Source of the DNA: Ditylenchus dipsaci
Taxonomy: Eukaryota; Nematoda; Chromadorea; Rhabditida; Anguinidae
NCBI GenBank assembly: GCA_004194705.1
Contig: SADC01000915.1
Location: 62,001 to 126,000 of the forward strand
Direction: 5' to 3'
Length of the DNA: 64,000 nucleotides
Below the pieces are notes generated by a model. It saw nothing but the letters and a program-made list of their open reading frames with translations. It did no database searches and was not told where the DNA came from. Positions 48,101-56,018 of the stretch are shown here, in pieces (within the stretch, counting starts at the first letter, position 1; each line of letters starts with the position of its first letter). The position numbers and the translations under genes were made by a program.

Positions 48101-51100
48101 GATAAAGTCAATGGCTAAACTCCCTTATACGGTTCTCTCCCAAAAATGCCCAAAATCATGTTTTTGTATGTTTTAGGGTCAGAAATGTGTAGAAAAGGTG
48201 AAAAAAGGCGGGAAAAACTTTTTTCCCAACTTTTGAAAAAATATTTTTTTGACCGAATTTGACTTTTTACCTTGGGACCGAGGTAATTTAACCTGAAAGG
48301 GTACCTGGATACCCCAAAAAGGTGAAATTTAAACATAGTTTTGTTAACTGGGGTCTACCGCATAGATAAACTCTGGTATGCCCACACTTTTTATGTATCT
48401 AAAGTCCTTTTCAAGTGATTTGTGTGGTGTCGGCAAAATTGCGCCGGGAAAATTGAGTTAGAGGAAATTAGAGGAAATACGGTAGTTGTTTCTCGTCGTG
48501 TTTTGTAATATTTCTTTGCGTTTGTTTTTTGATCTCGCAATTTTCTCCAGAACTTTTTTATCTGCAACTAATTCTTTTCCAGTTGTACACCGAAATATAA
48601 GCGCCAATTCGGTAAGAGGTCGTTTTGGTACCAGGTCGTTTTGGTAAGAAATTTTTTTGGTAAGAGATTTTTTAGTGAGCGGTTATTTCGATAAAAAAGA
48701 ATTGGTAACAGCATAGGTACGCAAAAATTACCCAGATGGTGGTGCCCAGGTAGTGGTACCCTGATGGTAATACCGAGGTGGTGTTACTCAGGTAGTAGTA
48801 CCTAAAGAGTGGTACCCAGGTAGTGGTAACGAGATGGTAATACCCAGATTGGGGTACCTAGGTGGTAGTACCCAGGTTGAGGAACTCAGGTAGTGTAGAA
48901 GTACCCGGGTAGTAATATTTTTGTCTTGTAAAGAACTTTAAAAATTTAAAATGTTTTTCTATGATCCAACTTCATTTCTACTGGATAATCACGGCTTCGA
49001 ACTCAAAATTTTGAAATAAAGGACATTTCTGTAAAATAAAGGACATTTGGTCAAAAATTGACAATGTATCCAGTGCTTACTGGGTTCTGAGTACCGAAAA
49101 TAAAGATTTTGACGTAAAATACGGACATGCTGAAGATGGTTTGATAATAGTAAAATATGTTTTGTGTGTCATTTTTTGAATATTGGGAAATGATTGATTT
49201 TAGCAAAACTCGATTTTTATAAAACTCAAAAAATGTTACGATTGATCCACTTCACAAAAATCGTCTTATTTTTTGGTATCAAGGGAAATAATAAAAAATC
49301 GGCTCAACTTTTACGGCTCAATTTTCCCGGCGCAATTTTCCCGGCTCAATTTTCGACGGCTCAATTTTCCGCGGCTCAATTTTCCCGGCTCAATTTTCCC
49401 AACTCCATTTGTGTCTAAGGTACGTGGGTGTGCGCATCTCAACCCCAAGCCACCAAGCCCCTGCGCCACCGAAGGGAGCGCAGGGGGCTTGATGGGTAGG
49501 TGAAAACCTGCTTAACGAAAATCTGCTTAACGAAAGTATTATAAGGGAAAACAATATAATTAGTTGATAGGTTTCACAAGTAAACAATGTTATTTCAAAA
49601 TTATTGTATGAAACCTATCAACAAATTATATTGTCTTCCTATATAGTATTTTCTTTAAGCAGATTTTCGTTAAGCAGGTTTTCACCTACCCGGCTTGATG
49701 GTTGATAGCTTAGACATGATTCTAAGCAAGACTCTTCATAAAAAATGCATATAGAGTATATTTTTGCCCAGCTCCAGTAAGAAAAACTTGGTAGAATTTA
49801 CCTTAGTTCAAGTCATTTTGCATTTGGAGACCAAGGCAATTAGTCAAATTTTGTCAAAAAATATTTTTTCAAAAGTTGGGAAAAAAGTTTTTCCCGGCCT
49901 TGTTTTCACCTTTTCTACACATTTCTGACCCTAACACATACAAAAACATGATTTTGGGCATTTTTGGGAGAGAGCCGTATAATGGAGTCCTGCCAAGTCT
50001 ATTAAAAGCACTAAATGGTTTCGTAAAAAAGTTTCATGACTTACAAAAGTGTGAGAAGACTATTTGTAGAAGAAAAAACATTTGAAGGGCGGGGGTCTTG
50101 GGGGTTTCTTTCTTGGGGTCCTGTTCCTTTTCTATCTCCTTAAATTGGCAAATTTGGTGTCGAAATGATCCTGACACTCTTTTCTATCCAATAAGATCAT
50201 CAGCGCAGGCTTTCACACATACTGAAGCTTTTACCTAGGCTAACATAGGCTAAATTGCCGAAAATTGATGATTTTTGAGAGTTTTTCTTTGAGTATCTTG
50301 GTTGATATTTTATGACTTTTTTTCGGCAATTCACACGTTCCATGTACCAAAATGTAGCTAAGATTCTAGGCTTTGATTTGAGCTATCAAACAGAGAAAAA
50401 ATTATATTTAGTCAAAGCTAAAATTTAAGAAATATTGTACGATGTCCGAAACCATGCCATTCTACCCAGAGCTTTCCTGGTACTTTTCGTTATTATTTTG
50501 GATCTGGCGTGTTTTTGCAGTTTTAATTTACATTTAATTTACAGCTTATACTCAAAATCTAGCTCTGCTTTTTGACGTCATTTTCAGTATTCGATTGTAA
50601 ATCATCATGTAAATAAAAGTTGCAAAAAAACGTCAGTTCCCAAATAATACCAAAATCCTACACCTCAAAAATACTATTTTCTTCCTTGGTAAACACTTTA
50701 CTTACTAGCCAGTTTTCTGAAGTGATTGTGGAGTGGAAAATTTTCTATCTAGTTCCTTGAGAAATTCTTACCTAGAAAGTTACTGAACGTGTCGACAAAT
50801 AAATGAAACTGGTAGAGGTTGAGGCAATATAAAACTAACTACGCATCATTTTGGATATTTTCCTTTCATTTGGATGGTTATTTGCACGGAATCCCAAAAT
50901 TAGGGAATTTGGTGACAGTAAAGCAGTGCTGGAAATGATTCCAATCAATCCTTAGATAGTTTTTGACCTCAGTAGTCAGTGAACTTACTAAAAATATAGA
51001 GTAAAAAAATAAGTTATGCACCCACTGGGAATCGAACCTGGGAGATCATCTAATCGCTATTGGATGTGTACCCCATTTAAAGAATTAAATCACATTTACA

Positions 51101-53483
51101 CTTCTCACCGCTTATTTGCCAAAGAAATCAAGAGTATACACGAAAAGAGTCTACCGTATTTCCTCTAAAATAGCCCCGGGGCTATTTTATTCAAACCTCC
51201 AATTTTCAGAAAAATTTGAATTCGATTTCGAGATTTTTGGGTGAAAATTAAGAATCTAAAAAGTGGAATCAGTAGAGCTCGTGGGAGTTAAAAAAACGTA
51301 TCAAACAGCTTTGCAAAATATTTACTCTGCTCCGAGATACAGACCCTCAAAGTAGAGGGGGGCTATTTTGGAAGGAGGGCTATTTTAGAGGAAATACGGT
51401 ATTTGTGAAAAGATGCCATTGGCAAAGTGATCTCATTGGCGAAAAGATGCATTGGCGAAATGATCTCATTGGCGAAAAGATCGAATTGGCGAAAGTTTCA
51501 TTGGCGAAACGATTACGCCTCTGTGGATCAGCTGCAAAAATGCAAATCAGCTGCAAAAAAAAGGTTTGCCCAAACTCAAACAGAAATGTTTAAATTTTAA
51601 ATTGGCGGAAAATTAATAAAACGGGCGAAACGTCCACGTGCCAGATTTTCTAGTAAAATATATCTTGATAAAACATGAGGCTAACCATGGTCTCAATTTT
51701 CGGCCACGAAAAATAGATAAGAGAATAGGACTATACAGATATGGCATTTAAACTGTGAAGTTCGTTTCCGCCTAGGGTCCGAAAAGATACAAAGAAAACT
51801 GCGTGACCTTTTACTAGAGTTGGTATTTTCCCGGGGAAATTTAATTTTCCCGGGAAAATTCCCGGGAAAATTCAATTTCTCGAGAAAAATCGGAATTTTT
51901 CCGGGAATTTTCCCGGAAAATTTCCCGCGAATTTTCCCGTTTACCAACCCTACCTTTTACCAAAAAAATAGTAAAAAAAACTCAATGTATTCAGGCGAGG
52001 TATTCGACACAAAATTTCAAGAGCTGAGCGCTATGAGAAGTCCGATAGACATAATGATTCTGGTGGCCGCAGGACGGACCGCAATACACCCTCTACAGTA
52101 GCACCTACCACAACCAGTGCTAGGGCTGCTTTTCGTTTCACTCACAAAGCTATGGAGTCTGTGGACAGACTGGTAGACTCTTCTAGAAACAAGAACTATG
52201 CATATGCTGCAATAATACTTTCTCAGGTCGGATACATGACAATATTTCGCCGACAATTATTTCGCCGACATTATTTCGCTAGCAATTATTTCGCCGACAA
52301 TTATTTCGCGCGACATTATTTTGCGGACCATTATTTCGCCGCGACAAAATTTCGCCGCCACTATTTATTTTTACTAATTTTATTGATTACATGCCAGACC
52401 TTTTACAAGAAAATCCAAAACAAAATTTTATTGGATTAAGTCACATAACAACAAAATCAGAGAAGTAAATATCAACAAATCAGAGAAGCAAACAATAACA
52501 AAGAATTATACATCCCTATTATTCTCCATCCAGATCCGAAATTTCTTCATCAGAGGATTCTGGAATGTAAGGACCTTGAGCCATTCTGAAGTTGGAAGCG
52601 ATGGCACCGAGATATTCGAAAGGAACAAGATTCTCCCAATTCTTCACTGCTTGTGTCACCAGTCTTTTTATTCGTTCGTCCGCAAGGCGATACTTCCATC
52701 TCTTCTCTGGAGGATCACGACCAAGGGCCATTTTGTTGCAGATACCATTCATTGCTCTTTGGACCAGCTAAAAACATTTTTTAGACCTAAACTTTGTTTT
52801 GTAAAGATTTTACCCTCTTTACCTTTATTGCATTGATGAATCTACAGAGATTTAGATGCGCAGATACTAATTCAGCAGCCACTTTTTGATGATGTGATTC
52901 TATAATGTTTACATTGAAAAAGCTTGACATTTCCTTGATTTGATATAGCAGCGTGCGGACGAATAAGGAGACGATCAACCTGAAGTGAAAAGTTCGAATG
53001 CTACAGCAGAAGAGAAAATAACCAAAAACCATACTGTATTTTCCTGGATAGCCGCTAACACACCACGCAGCCAATTCGGATCAACGTTCAAGTTAGCCAT
53101 ACTTCGAAGAGATATCTAAAAAATATAGTAAGAAATGAACCTGGCACAACAGATATGTAAAGATGAAACATAAACGAGAAGACCAATAAGGAACCCAACA
53201 CTTACAATATCAGCGAAATTTTGTCGCAGCGAAACAATGGTACGCGAAATAATGTCGCGCGAAACAATGTCGGTGAAATTTTGTCGCGGCGAAATATTGT
53301 CGGCGAAATAATGTTGGCGAAATAATTGTCGGCGAAATATTGTCCGGTACCGCTCAGGTCATTTGAACATTTTGATGATTTGTAAAAATATTAACTGAAA
53401 AATGATTTTAGTTGTGCCAAATGTTCGCTGCTTATGCCCTTCAACAGACTTCAGCTTTGGAATACTCAAAAACTACTAAATAA
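30136..53483 (+). CDS. FHIP1: FHF complex subunit HOOK-interacting protein 1 (FAM160 family), about 25 exons
   Basis: FHIP proteins join HOOK adaptors and AKTIP (FTS) in the FHF complex, which links early endosomes to dynein (family knowledge). Exons: 30136-30251, 30382-30483, 34041-34072, 34123-34232, 34284-34381, 35255-35432, 35489-35593, 36084-36286, 36338-36411, 36467-36532, 37100-37125, 37180-37261, 39817-39891, 39942-39981, 40032-40117, 40619-40710, 40761-40829, 44036-44283, 44495-44539, 44585-44782, 45531-45788, 45832-46016, 46072-46142, 51995-52226, 53412-53483 (TAA). Family signatures: FLEHWEKL, GQLARDALLLLMAVS, LAGGLSGCFSQLP, FCNAVVQVAH, YDGFLLEVFKPA, LRTLLELRCEDL, YLHEAAIS, LLSYPQPVITSYL, VLKNLKIRIDAYASS, NYAYAAIILSQ. 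About eight frame breaks, nearly all fixed by one extra base. The first exon junction phase is unresolved and the N-terminus is uncertain. Confidence 0.9.
30780..31050. repeat. GCGCGC hairpin element core, copy 3
   Basis: Contains CATGTCTAAGGTAAGTGAGT, GCGCGCATCG, a shortened hairpin, GTGCGCACACCCACATAC and CACTCGAAAGTGACTCTGGA, the same core as 9797-10693. A truncated copy with AAGGTAAGTGAGTGCGCGCA lies at 32235-32285. Both are in FHIP1 introns. Confidence 0.7.
31051..32765. other. FHIP1 intron 2, part: fragments only
   Basis: Holds fragments of elements seen elsewhere (CAATACAGCCC / GGGCTGTATTGGGAGG arms, the truncated hairpin at 32235-32285) but no exon or complete element that I could define. 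Confidence 0.4.
32766..33557. mobile_element. Palindromic MITE with mariner-type ends
   Basis: 792 bp, nearly a perfect palindrome. Ends TTAGGTTGGTGCATAAG / TGCACCAACCTAA are flanked by TA (32764-32765, 33558-33559). Arms share TTTTGTAGCCCTGAATCTCC and GAGATATGGCCTTTTGGAAA. A diverged relative lies at about 41210-41870. It lies in FHIP1 intron 2 (30484-34040). Confidence 0.88.
36742..36998. mobile_element. Small foldback element, word GGCGACAGAAAAAA
   Basis: Left arm GGGCAAAGCTTTTTTCTGTC with TCGCCAAAA words; right arm repeats GGCGACAGAAAAAA and ends AATTTGCCC. Flanks CCCAAAAAAC / CCCAAAAACG suggest a duplication with one indel. It lies in FHIP1 intron 10. Confidence 0.55.
37588..37943. mobile_element. 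Foldback element, word AAATTGCGCCA
   Basis: 356 bp with ends GGGCAGCCGACGATTGCGCC / GGCGCAATCGTCGGCTGCCC, about five AATTGCGCCA words per arm, and a perfect 8-bp duplication GTTTTTGG (37580-37587, 37944-37951). It lies in FHIP1 intron 12 (37262-39816). Confidence 0.93.
37959..39456. mobile_element. Foldback element, word TTTCTGTAGCAAATTTAC, with nested core
   Basis: Ends GGTTAATCATTTTTTCTGTA / TACAGAAAAAATGATTAACC are inverted and each arm has several TGTAGCAAATTTACTTTTTT words. No duplication is visible, perhaps because the previous element sits against its left end. Inside, 38805-39345 is a TTTCTGTCACAGATT-word element whose core matches 19205-19800. Confidence 0.8.
39650..39791. mobile_element. 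Partial GTTCGTTCCCGCC-family MITE
   Basis: The right part has GTCGGAGTCTAGGCGGGAAA and CGAAAGTTGACTGTA; the left part is truncated. It lies just upstream of the FHIP1 exon at 39817. Confidence 0.6.
40228..40445. repeat. Palindromic element, TGGTGTCCAAAAA ends
   Basis: Arms GGTGTCCAAAAAAGCCTTGG / CCAAGGAAAATTTTGGCAATGGACACC (quoted in parts) surround TAATCACCATGATCACC words that also occur near 20340, 27930 and 45250. It lies in FHIP1 intron 15. Confidence 0.55.
40873..43541. mobile_element. Foldback element, words GACAATTCGCC / GATTCGTCC
   Basis: Ends CGGTCCGTGCCAATTCGCCC and ACGGCTACGGACGATTCGCC are inverted, with GGGACAATTCGCC repeats. Flanks CTTAACAA / CTTAAAAA (40865-40872, 43542-43549) are an imperfect 8-bp duplication. 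It contains a diverged mariner-palindrome relative (about 41210-41870), a partial GTTCGTTCCCGCC MITE near 42000 and a triplicated palindrome at 42545-43420 (GGAGATAGTCTCGACACGAA). It fills FHIP1 intron 17. Confidence 0.8.
45165..45427. mobile_element. Short foldback element with poly-C arm
   Basis: Ends GTAGGGACCTTATGTACTTT / AAAGTTCATAAGGTCCG inverted, with GGGGGG / C13 runs and TGATCA-rich words inside. The 8-bp duplication is TTTTAGCT (45157-45164, 45428-45435). It lies in FHIP1 intron 20. Confidence 0.87.
46554..46746. mobile_element. Foldback MITE, word ATTCTTCAACCGG, copy 1
   Basis: Ends GGCTCTACACATATTCTTCA / TGAAGAATATGTGGAGAGCC with TTCTTCAACC words in both arms and the 8-bp duplication ACGATTTG (46546-46553, 46747-46754). 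It lies in FHIP1 intron 23. A second copy is at 63009-63179. Confidence 0.94.
46805..47347. mobile_element. GCC-rich foldback element
   Basis: Ends CATACTTGGAC / GTCCAAGTATG with (GCCGCCGCT) arrays in both arms around an AT-rich centre, flanked by GAACCAAG (46797-46804, 47348-47355). The many short Ala/Arg-rich open frames here are artefacts of the array. It lies in FHIP1 intron 23. Confidence 0.88.
48715..48915. repeat. GGTACC-type minisatellite
   Basis: About 12 units of 15-18 bp, such as GGTAGTGGTACCCTGATGGT and ACCCAGGTAGT. Same family as 19801-20040. Confidence 0.7.
49494..49691. mobile_element. Foldback element, word CTGCTTAACGAAA
   Basis: Ends GGGTAGGTGAAAACCTGC / GCAGGTTTTCACCTACCC, two CTGCTTAACGAAA words per arm, flanked by the 8-bp duplication GGCTTGAT (49486-49493, 49692-49699). 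It is inserted into the hairpin of the GCGCGC core at 49395-49790, so it is younger than that element. Confidence 0.93.
51154..51399. mobile_element. MITE with CCGTATTTCCTC ends, word GGGGCTATTTT
   Basis: Ends CCGTATTTCCTCTAA / TTAGAGGAAATACGG flanked by TA (51152-51153, 51400-51401). The word GGGGCTATTTT occurs four times in inverted orientation. Compare 55290-55447 and 55550-55802. Confidence 0.88.
51815..51951. mobile_element. Foldback element, word TTTTCCCGGGAA
   Basis: 137 bp of ATTTTCCCGGGAAAA-like words with ends TAGAGTTGG / CCAACCCT and a 9-bp duplication ACCTTTTAC (51806-51814, 51952-51960). It lies just upstream of the acceptor of the penultimate FHIP1 exon (51995). Confidence 0.85.
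52230..53352. mobile_element. Foldback element, word TTATTTCGCCGACA, with cargo gene
   Basis: Ends GGATACATGACAATATTTCG and CGGTACCGGACAATATTTCG are inverted. Each arm has six or more TTATTTCGCCGACAA words. The 8-bp duplication CTCAGGTC (52222-52229, 53353-53360) spans the 5' splice site CTCAG|GTC of the penultimate FHIP1 exon, so the donor is duplicated. The unique interior carries a small spliced gene on the minus strand. Confidence 0.93.
52520..53100 (-). CDS. Unrecognised small spliced gene carried by a foldback element
   Basis: Three putative exons. A short first exon starts at the ATG at 53100 (MANLNVDPNWLRGVLAAIQE). The middle exon, about 53005-52823, encodes RLIVSLFVRTLLYQIKEM and HHQKVAAELVSAHLNLCRF. 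After a 53-nt intron the third exon, 52769-52520, runs LVQRAMNGICNKM, PEKRWKYRLADERIKRL and an acidic tail ESSDEEISDLDGE with a stop. The exon 2-3 splice is in phase; the exon 1-2 junction is one base out. No known domain recognised. It is either a captured host gene or a transposon accessory protein. It is antisense to FHIP1. Confidence 0.55.
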
Positions 53484-53682
53484 ATTTTAACTGTAAAGAT
53501 GAAAAAAATATTGCGGTGCGAAAAAACAACATTTTTAATGGTAAGAAAAAGGAATGGAATTGCTGAAATTTTGACTTTTGCAGCTTTAAAAATATTAGGC
53601 TGTGTCACAATCCCTGACAGGCAACCAGTGTTAAGAAAAATCACGTGTTTTGAAAACACTGCAGGTAACCCGTGAAAAATTT

Positions 53683-53688
53683 AATAAA
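53683..53688 (+). promoter_or_regulatory. Candidate FHIP1 polyadenylation signal
   Basis: AATAAA 200 nt after the FHIP1 stop codon, the first canonical hexamer seen downstream on that strand. Confidence 0.45.
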
Positions 53689-53689
53689 A

Positions 53690-54075
53690 AGAGGCATGCC
53701 CGTGCGTTAAACCGCAAATAAAGGCAGGAAGCAAACAATTTTTCGAATTATTCTTTTTTTATCTGATTTTGTATTGAATAAGTAAACTAATTTAAAAAAA
53801 ACAAGAAAAAACTATTGGTCCCAGCCTTAATTATTGATTAACGCACAGGCATGTCCACGTATGAAAAGTGTCTGGGTTTCAGCAATTTATATCGTTTTTA
53901 TCTGTTACATTTTTTGTGTAAATGACAAATAATTGGTTTATATGCTGCATAATAAGTATGTGTTTGTATGTAATGGCAGAATTCGATTGATCTTTGGCAA
54001 ATAAATATATATGTCTTCACTTCTTGCTTCGTATTGTTCTGCTTTAAAGGGGCATGTCCGTGCGTTACACGGAGA
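53690..54075. repeat. GGGGCATGCCCGTGCGTTAA-family arms
   Basis: GAGGCATGCCCGTGCGTTAA near 53691, an inverted partner near 53840 (TTAACGCACAGGCATG) and another arm near 54047 (GGGGCATGTCCGTGCGTTAC). Related to 21500-21742. Confidence 0.5.
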
Positions 54076-54281
54076 AAAGGTGGGGGGACTACTAGTTTTG
54101 TTTCTTTCTCGTTAAATTTTTTCATGCGCTCTCATATAGAATTTTTATGTTTTCTGCCTAACTTTTAAAAATAGAACAAGGTCATTAACCCTTTTTTGCC
54201 TGCGGGTACCAAAATGATACCAGAAAAATTAATTTTTTTGTTGTTGTTTGTTTGGATCCTATTTAAGGGTAAAATTATCGG

Positions 54282-55140
54282 CATTAGGTGAATTCATCTA
54301 CACCTAATTCATCTACATCGAATTCATCTACATCGAATTCATCTACATTTTTCCATTCTGTTTGTAACGTTTCGGAAGAAATCTTAAACCAAGTTTCCAA
54401 CTTTTACATTTAATGGAAGGGCTGAAGGGTATTTTATATTTCGAAAAGCTTTGATTTTCATGTAATGTTCTAGCCCAGACTTTATTAAATTAGTTTAAGC
54501 CATAACAATGGGTGAAATAATGCAAGCGATTGAGAAAAACAAAGCAAATTATCAAGTTCTGCTTTTCGAAAAATACAAGGAAATGGTTCAAGATATCTAT
54601 GGTTGCCTTTACTGGAAGAACAATTATAGAGGGGACTGAATATACTGGAGATCTATCTTTTGCCAAGCTGGAGCCGATGGAGACGTTGGATCAAAATATC
54701 CAGGTTATACAGATTTCACTCATACTGCAAGCTTTAAAGAGATTTTTGTCACAGGGAGAGCCGTAATTTTTAATAAGAAACTGTCAGTCACCGCCAAACA
54801 CAACCATTCGGTGTATCGATGACACCTTACAAGTCCTACAGTACCCTCTCACTACTTGTTGCTTTCTATCGGTAACGCGATAAAGTGTTATGGGCAGAGC
54901 AACCCTCATTTAAGCAACATTCATTTTACATTGAGTTGCATTGAGCGTGGTCAAACAAAAAACGAAAAGCAGTTAAAGGTGGTCCCGATAATGGAAAAAC
55001 AAATGAATCAATCTAATTCCAAAATGGCTAATAAAACAATTAGATAAAAGTGGTAGTTTAAAAAAAATTAATTTGTAGTGTCACAAACAGAATGCCCAAA
55101 TCTAGATGAATTAGGTGTAGATGAATTCACCGTCACCCAA
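54282..55140. mobile_element. Foldback element, word GAATTCATCTACA
   Basis: Left arm has four GAATTCATCTACA(T/C)C words, right arm two inverted, flanked by the perfect 8-bp duplication ATTATCGG (54274-54281, 55141-55148). It carries a degraded FLYWCH-like frame. Intergenic between FHIP1 and the minus-strand genes. Confidence 0.92.
54508..54822 (+). pseudogene. Degraded FLYWCH-like zinc-finger frame
   Basis: From the ATG at 54508 the frame reads LLFEKYKEM...GCLYWKNN, stops at 54642, and in another frame ends TGRAVIFNKK...KHNHS with a stop at 54822. YW, GRA and a terminal HNH spaced like this resemble the FLYWCH finger, which occurs in some animal Mutator-like elements. The cysteines are not clearly conserved, so the assignment is tentative. 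Confidence 0.35.
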
Positions 55141-55289
55141 ATTATCGGTTTTATTATGAAAATGTTGTCAAAAGCAGTGTGTGACCAGTAAAAACTTGAG
55201 ATTTTGACACTTTTTATGTTACCGTGTTTATTCTAATATCCCCCGTCCACCCCTCGGTCTTGTGCTTTCGACTAACTTTTCGGAGACTA

Positions 55290-55447
55290 CCGTATTTCCT
55301 CTAATAGAAGCCCATGGGCTTCTATTTTTCAACCTCCCAAAAATCTTGAAATTGTCAATCACAAATGACCTTAACTCCGAAACCTTAGTCGAAAAATAGG
55401 GGGGGGGGCTTCTAATGGAGCATGGGCTTATATTAGAGGAAATACGG
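55290..55447. mobile_element. MITE with CCGTATTTCCTC ends, word GGGCTTCTA
   Basis: Ends CCGTATTTCCTCTAATAGAA / TTAGAGGAAATACGG flanked by TA. The word GGGCTTCTA occurs in inverted pairs near each end. The core (AAAATCTTGAAATTGT, CTTAACTCC) matches 55550-55802, which carries a different word. Confidence 0.88.
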
Positions 55448-55549
55448 TATTCACCGACCACAGCCCCTTAAAATTCAAAATCATAATCACTTTAAAAACA
55501 ACAAAACGCCAAGAAATTTCAAAAAAAAATTTTGCCGAAGTGCTTTCTA

Positions 55550-55802
55550 CCGTATTTCCTATAATTTAGTAGAGACCACATCGGGACGGGATCTTGGGCT
55601 GGATTCCGTCCCGCCCGCCTTATTTTGGCCGAGAATCCCGTCCCAAATCCCGCCCGAAGGGCAGATGCGGTCTCTATAATTTAGCCCCCGTGGCTAAATT
55701 TTTTGGATGCCTAAAAATCTTGAAATTGTAAATTAAAAATGGCTTTAACTACTTCTGAAGTTCTAGTCAAAAAAGAGGGGGGCTAAATTAGAATAAATAC
55801 GG
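55550..55802. mobile_element. MITE with CCGTATTTCCT ends, word GGGCTAAAT
   Basis: Same TA-flanked outer ends and the same core as 55290-55447, but the subterminal word is GGGGCTAAATT. Interrupted by the insertion at 55570-55676. Confidence 0.85.
55570..55676. mobile_element. Foldback element, word GGGACGGGAT
   Basis: 107 bp, ends TAGAGACCACATC / GATGCGGTCTCTA, with several GGGACGGGATT / AATCCCGTCCC words and an 8-bp duplication TAATTTAG (55562-55569, 55677-55684). Nested in 55550-55802. Confidence 0.88.
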
Positions 55803-55916
55803 TATATCCTTATTTGCACCAATTTTATTTTTACGAGTACAAATCACAAATAAAAAAGATTAAAAATTCGGAAAGCAAGGAAAGCCTCAAACACCACACT
55901 CAGTTATAAAGTCTCT

Positions 55917-55922
55917 TTATTG
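55917..55922 (-). promoter_or_regulatory. Polyadenylation signal of the small gene at 56019-56617
   Basis: AATAAA on the minus strand about 97 nt after the TAG at 56019. Confidence 0.5.
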
Positions 55923-56018
55923 GCGAAAAAAATAATGAACTCTCAGTCAACCAATCAAATCAAACAAACAATTTTAAAAAAATAATGAGGACAATGTTTA
56001 GCCTAAAATACTTTGCGG

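Larger units (their letters stand above)
47529..51520. mobile_element. 4-kb foldback element, word TTTCGCCAATGA
   Basis: Ends GGGGCGTAATCGTTTCGCCA / GGCGAAACGATTACGCC inverted, with several ATTTCGCCAATG words per arm, and a perfect 8-bp duplication CTGTGGAT (47521-47528, 51521-51528). Nested inside are an inverted pair 48115-48290 / 49820-49995, a minisatellite, a CAATTTTCCCGGCT array at 49310-49400, the hairpin core at 49395-49790 (split by 49494-49691) and the MITE at 51154-51399. It fills most of FHIP1 intron 23. No transposase seen. Confidence 0.9.
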
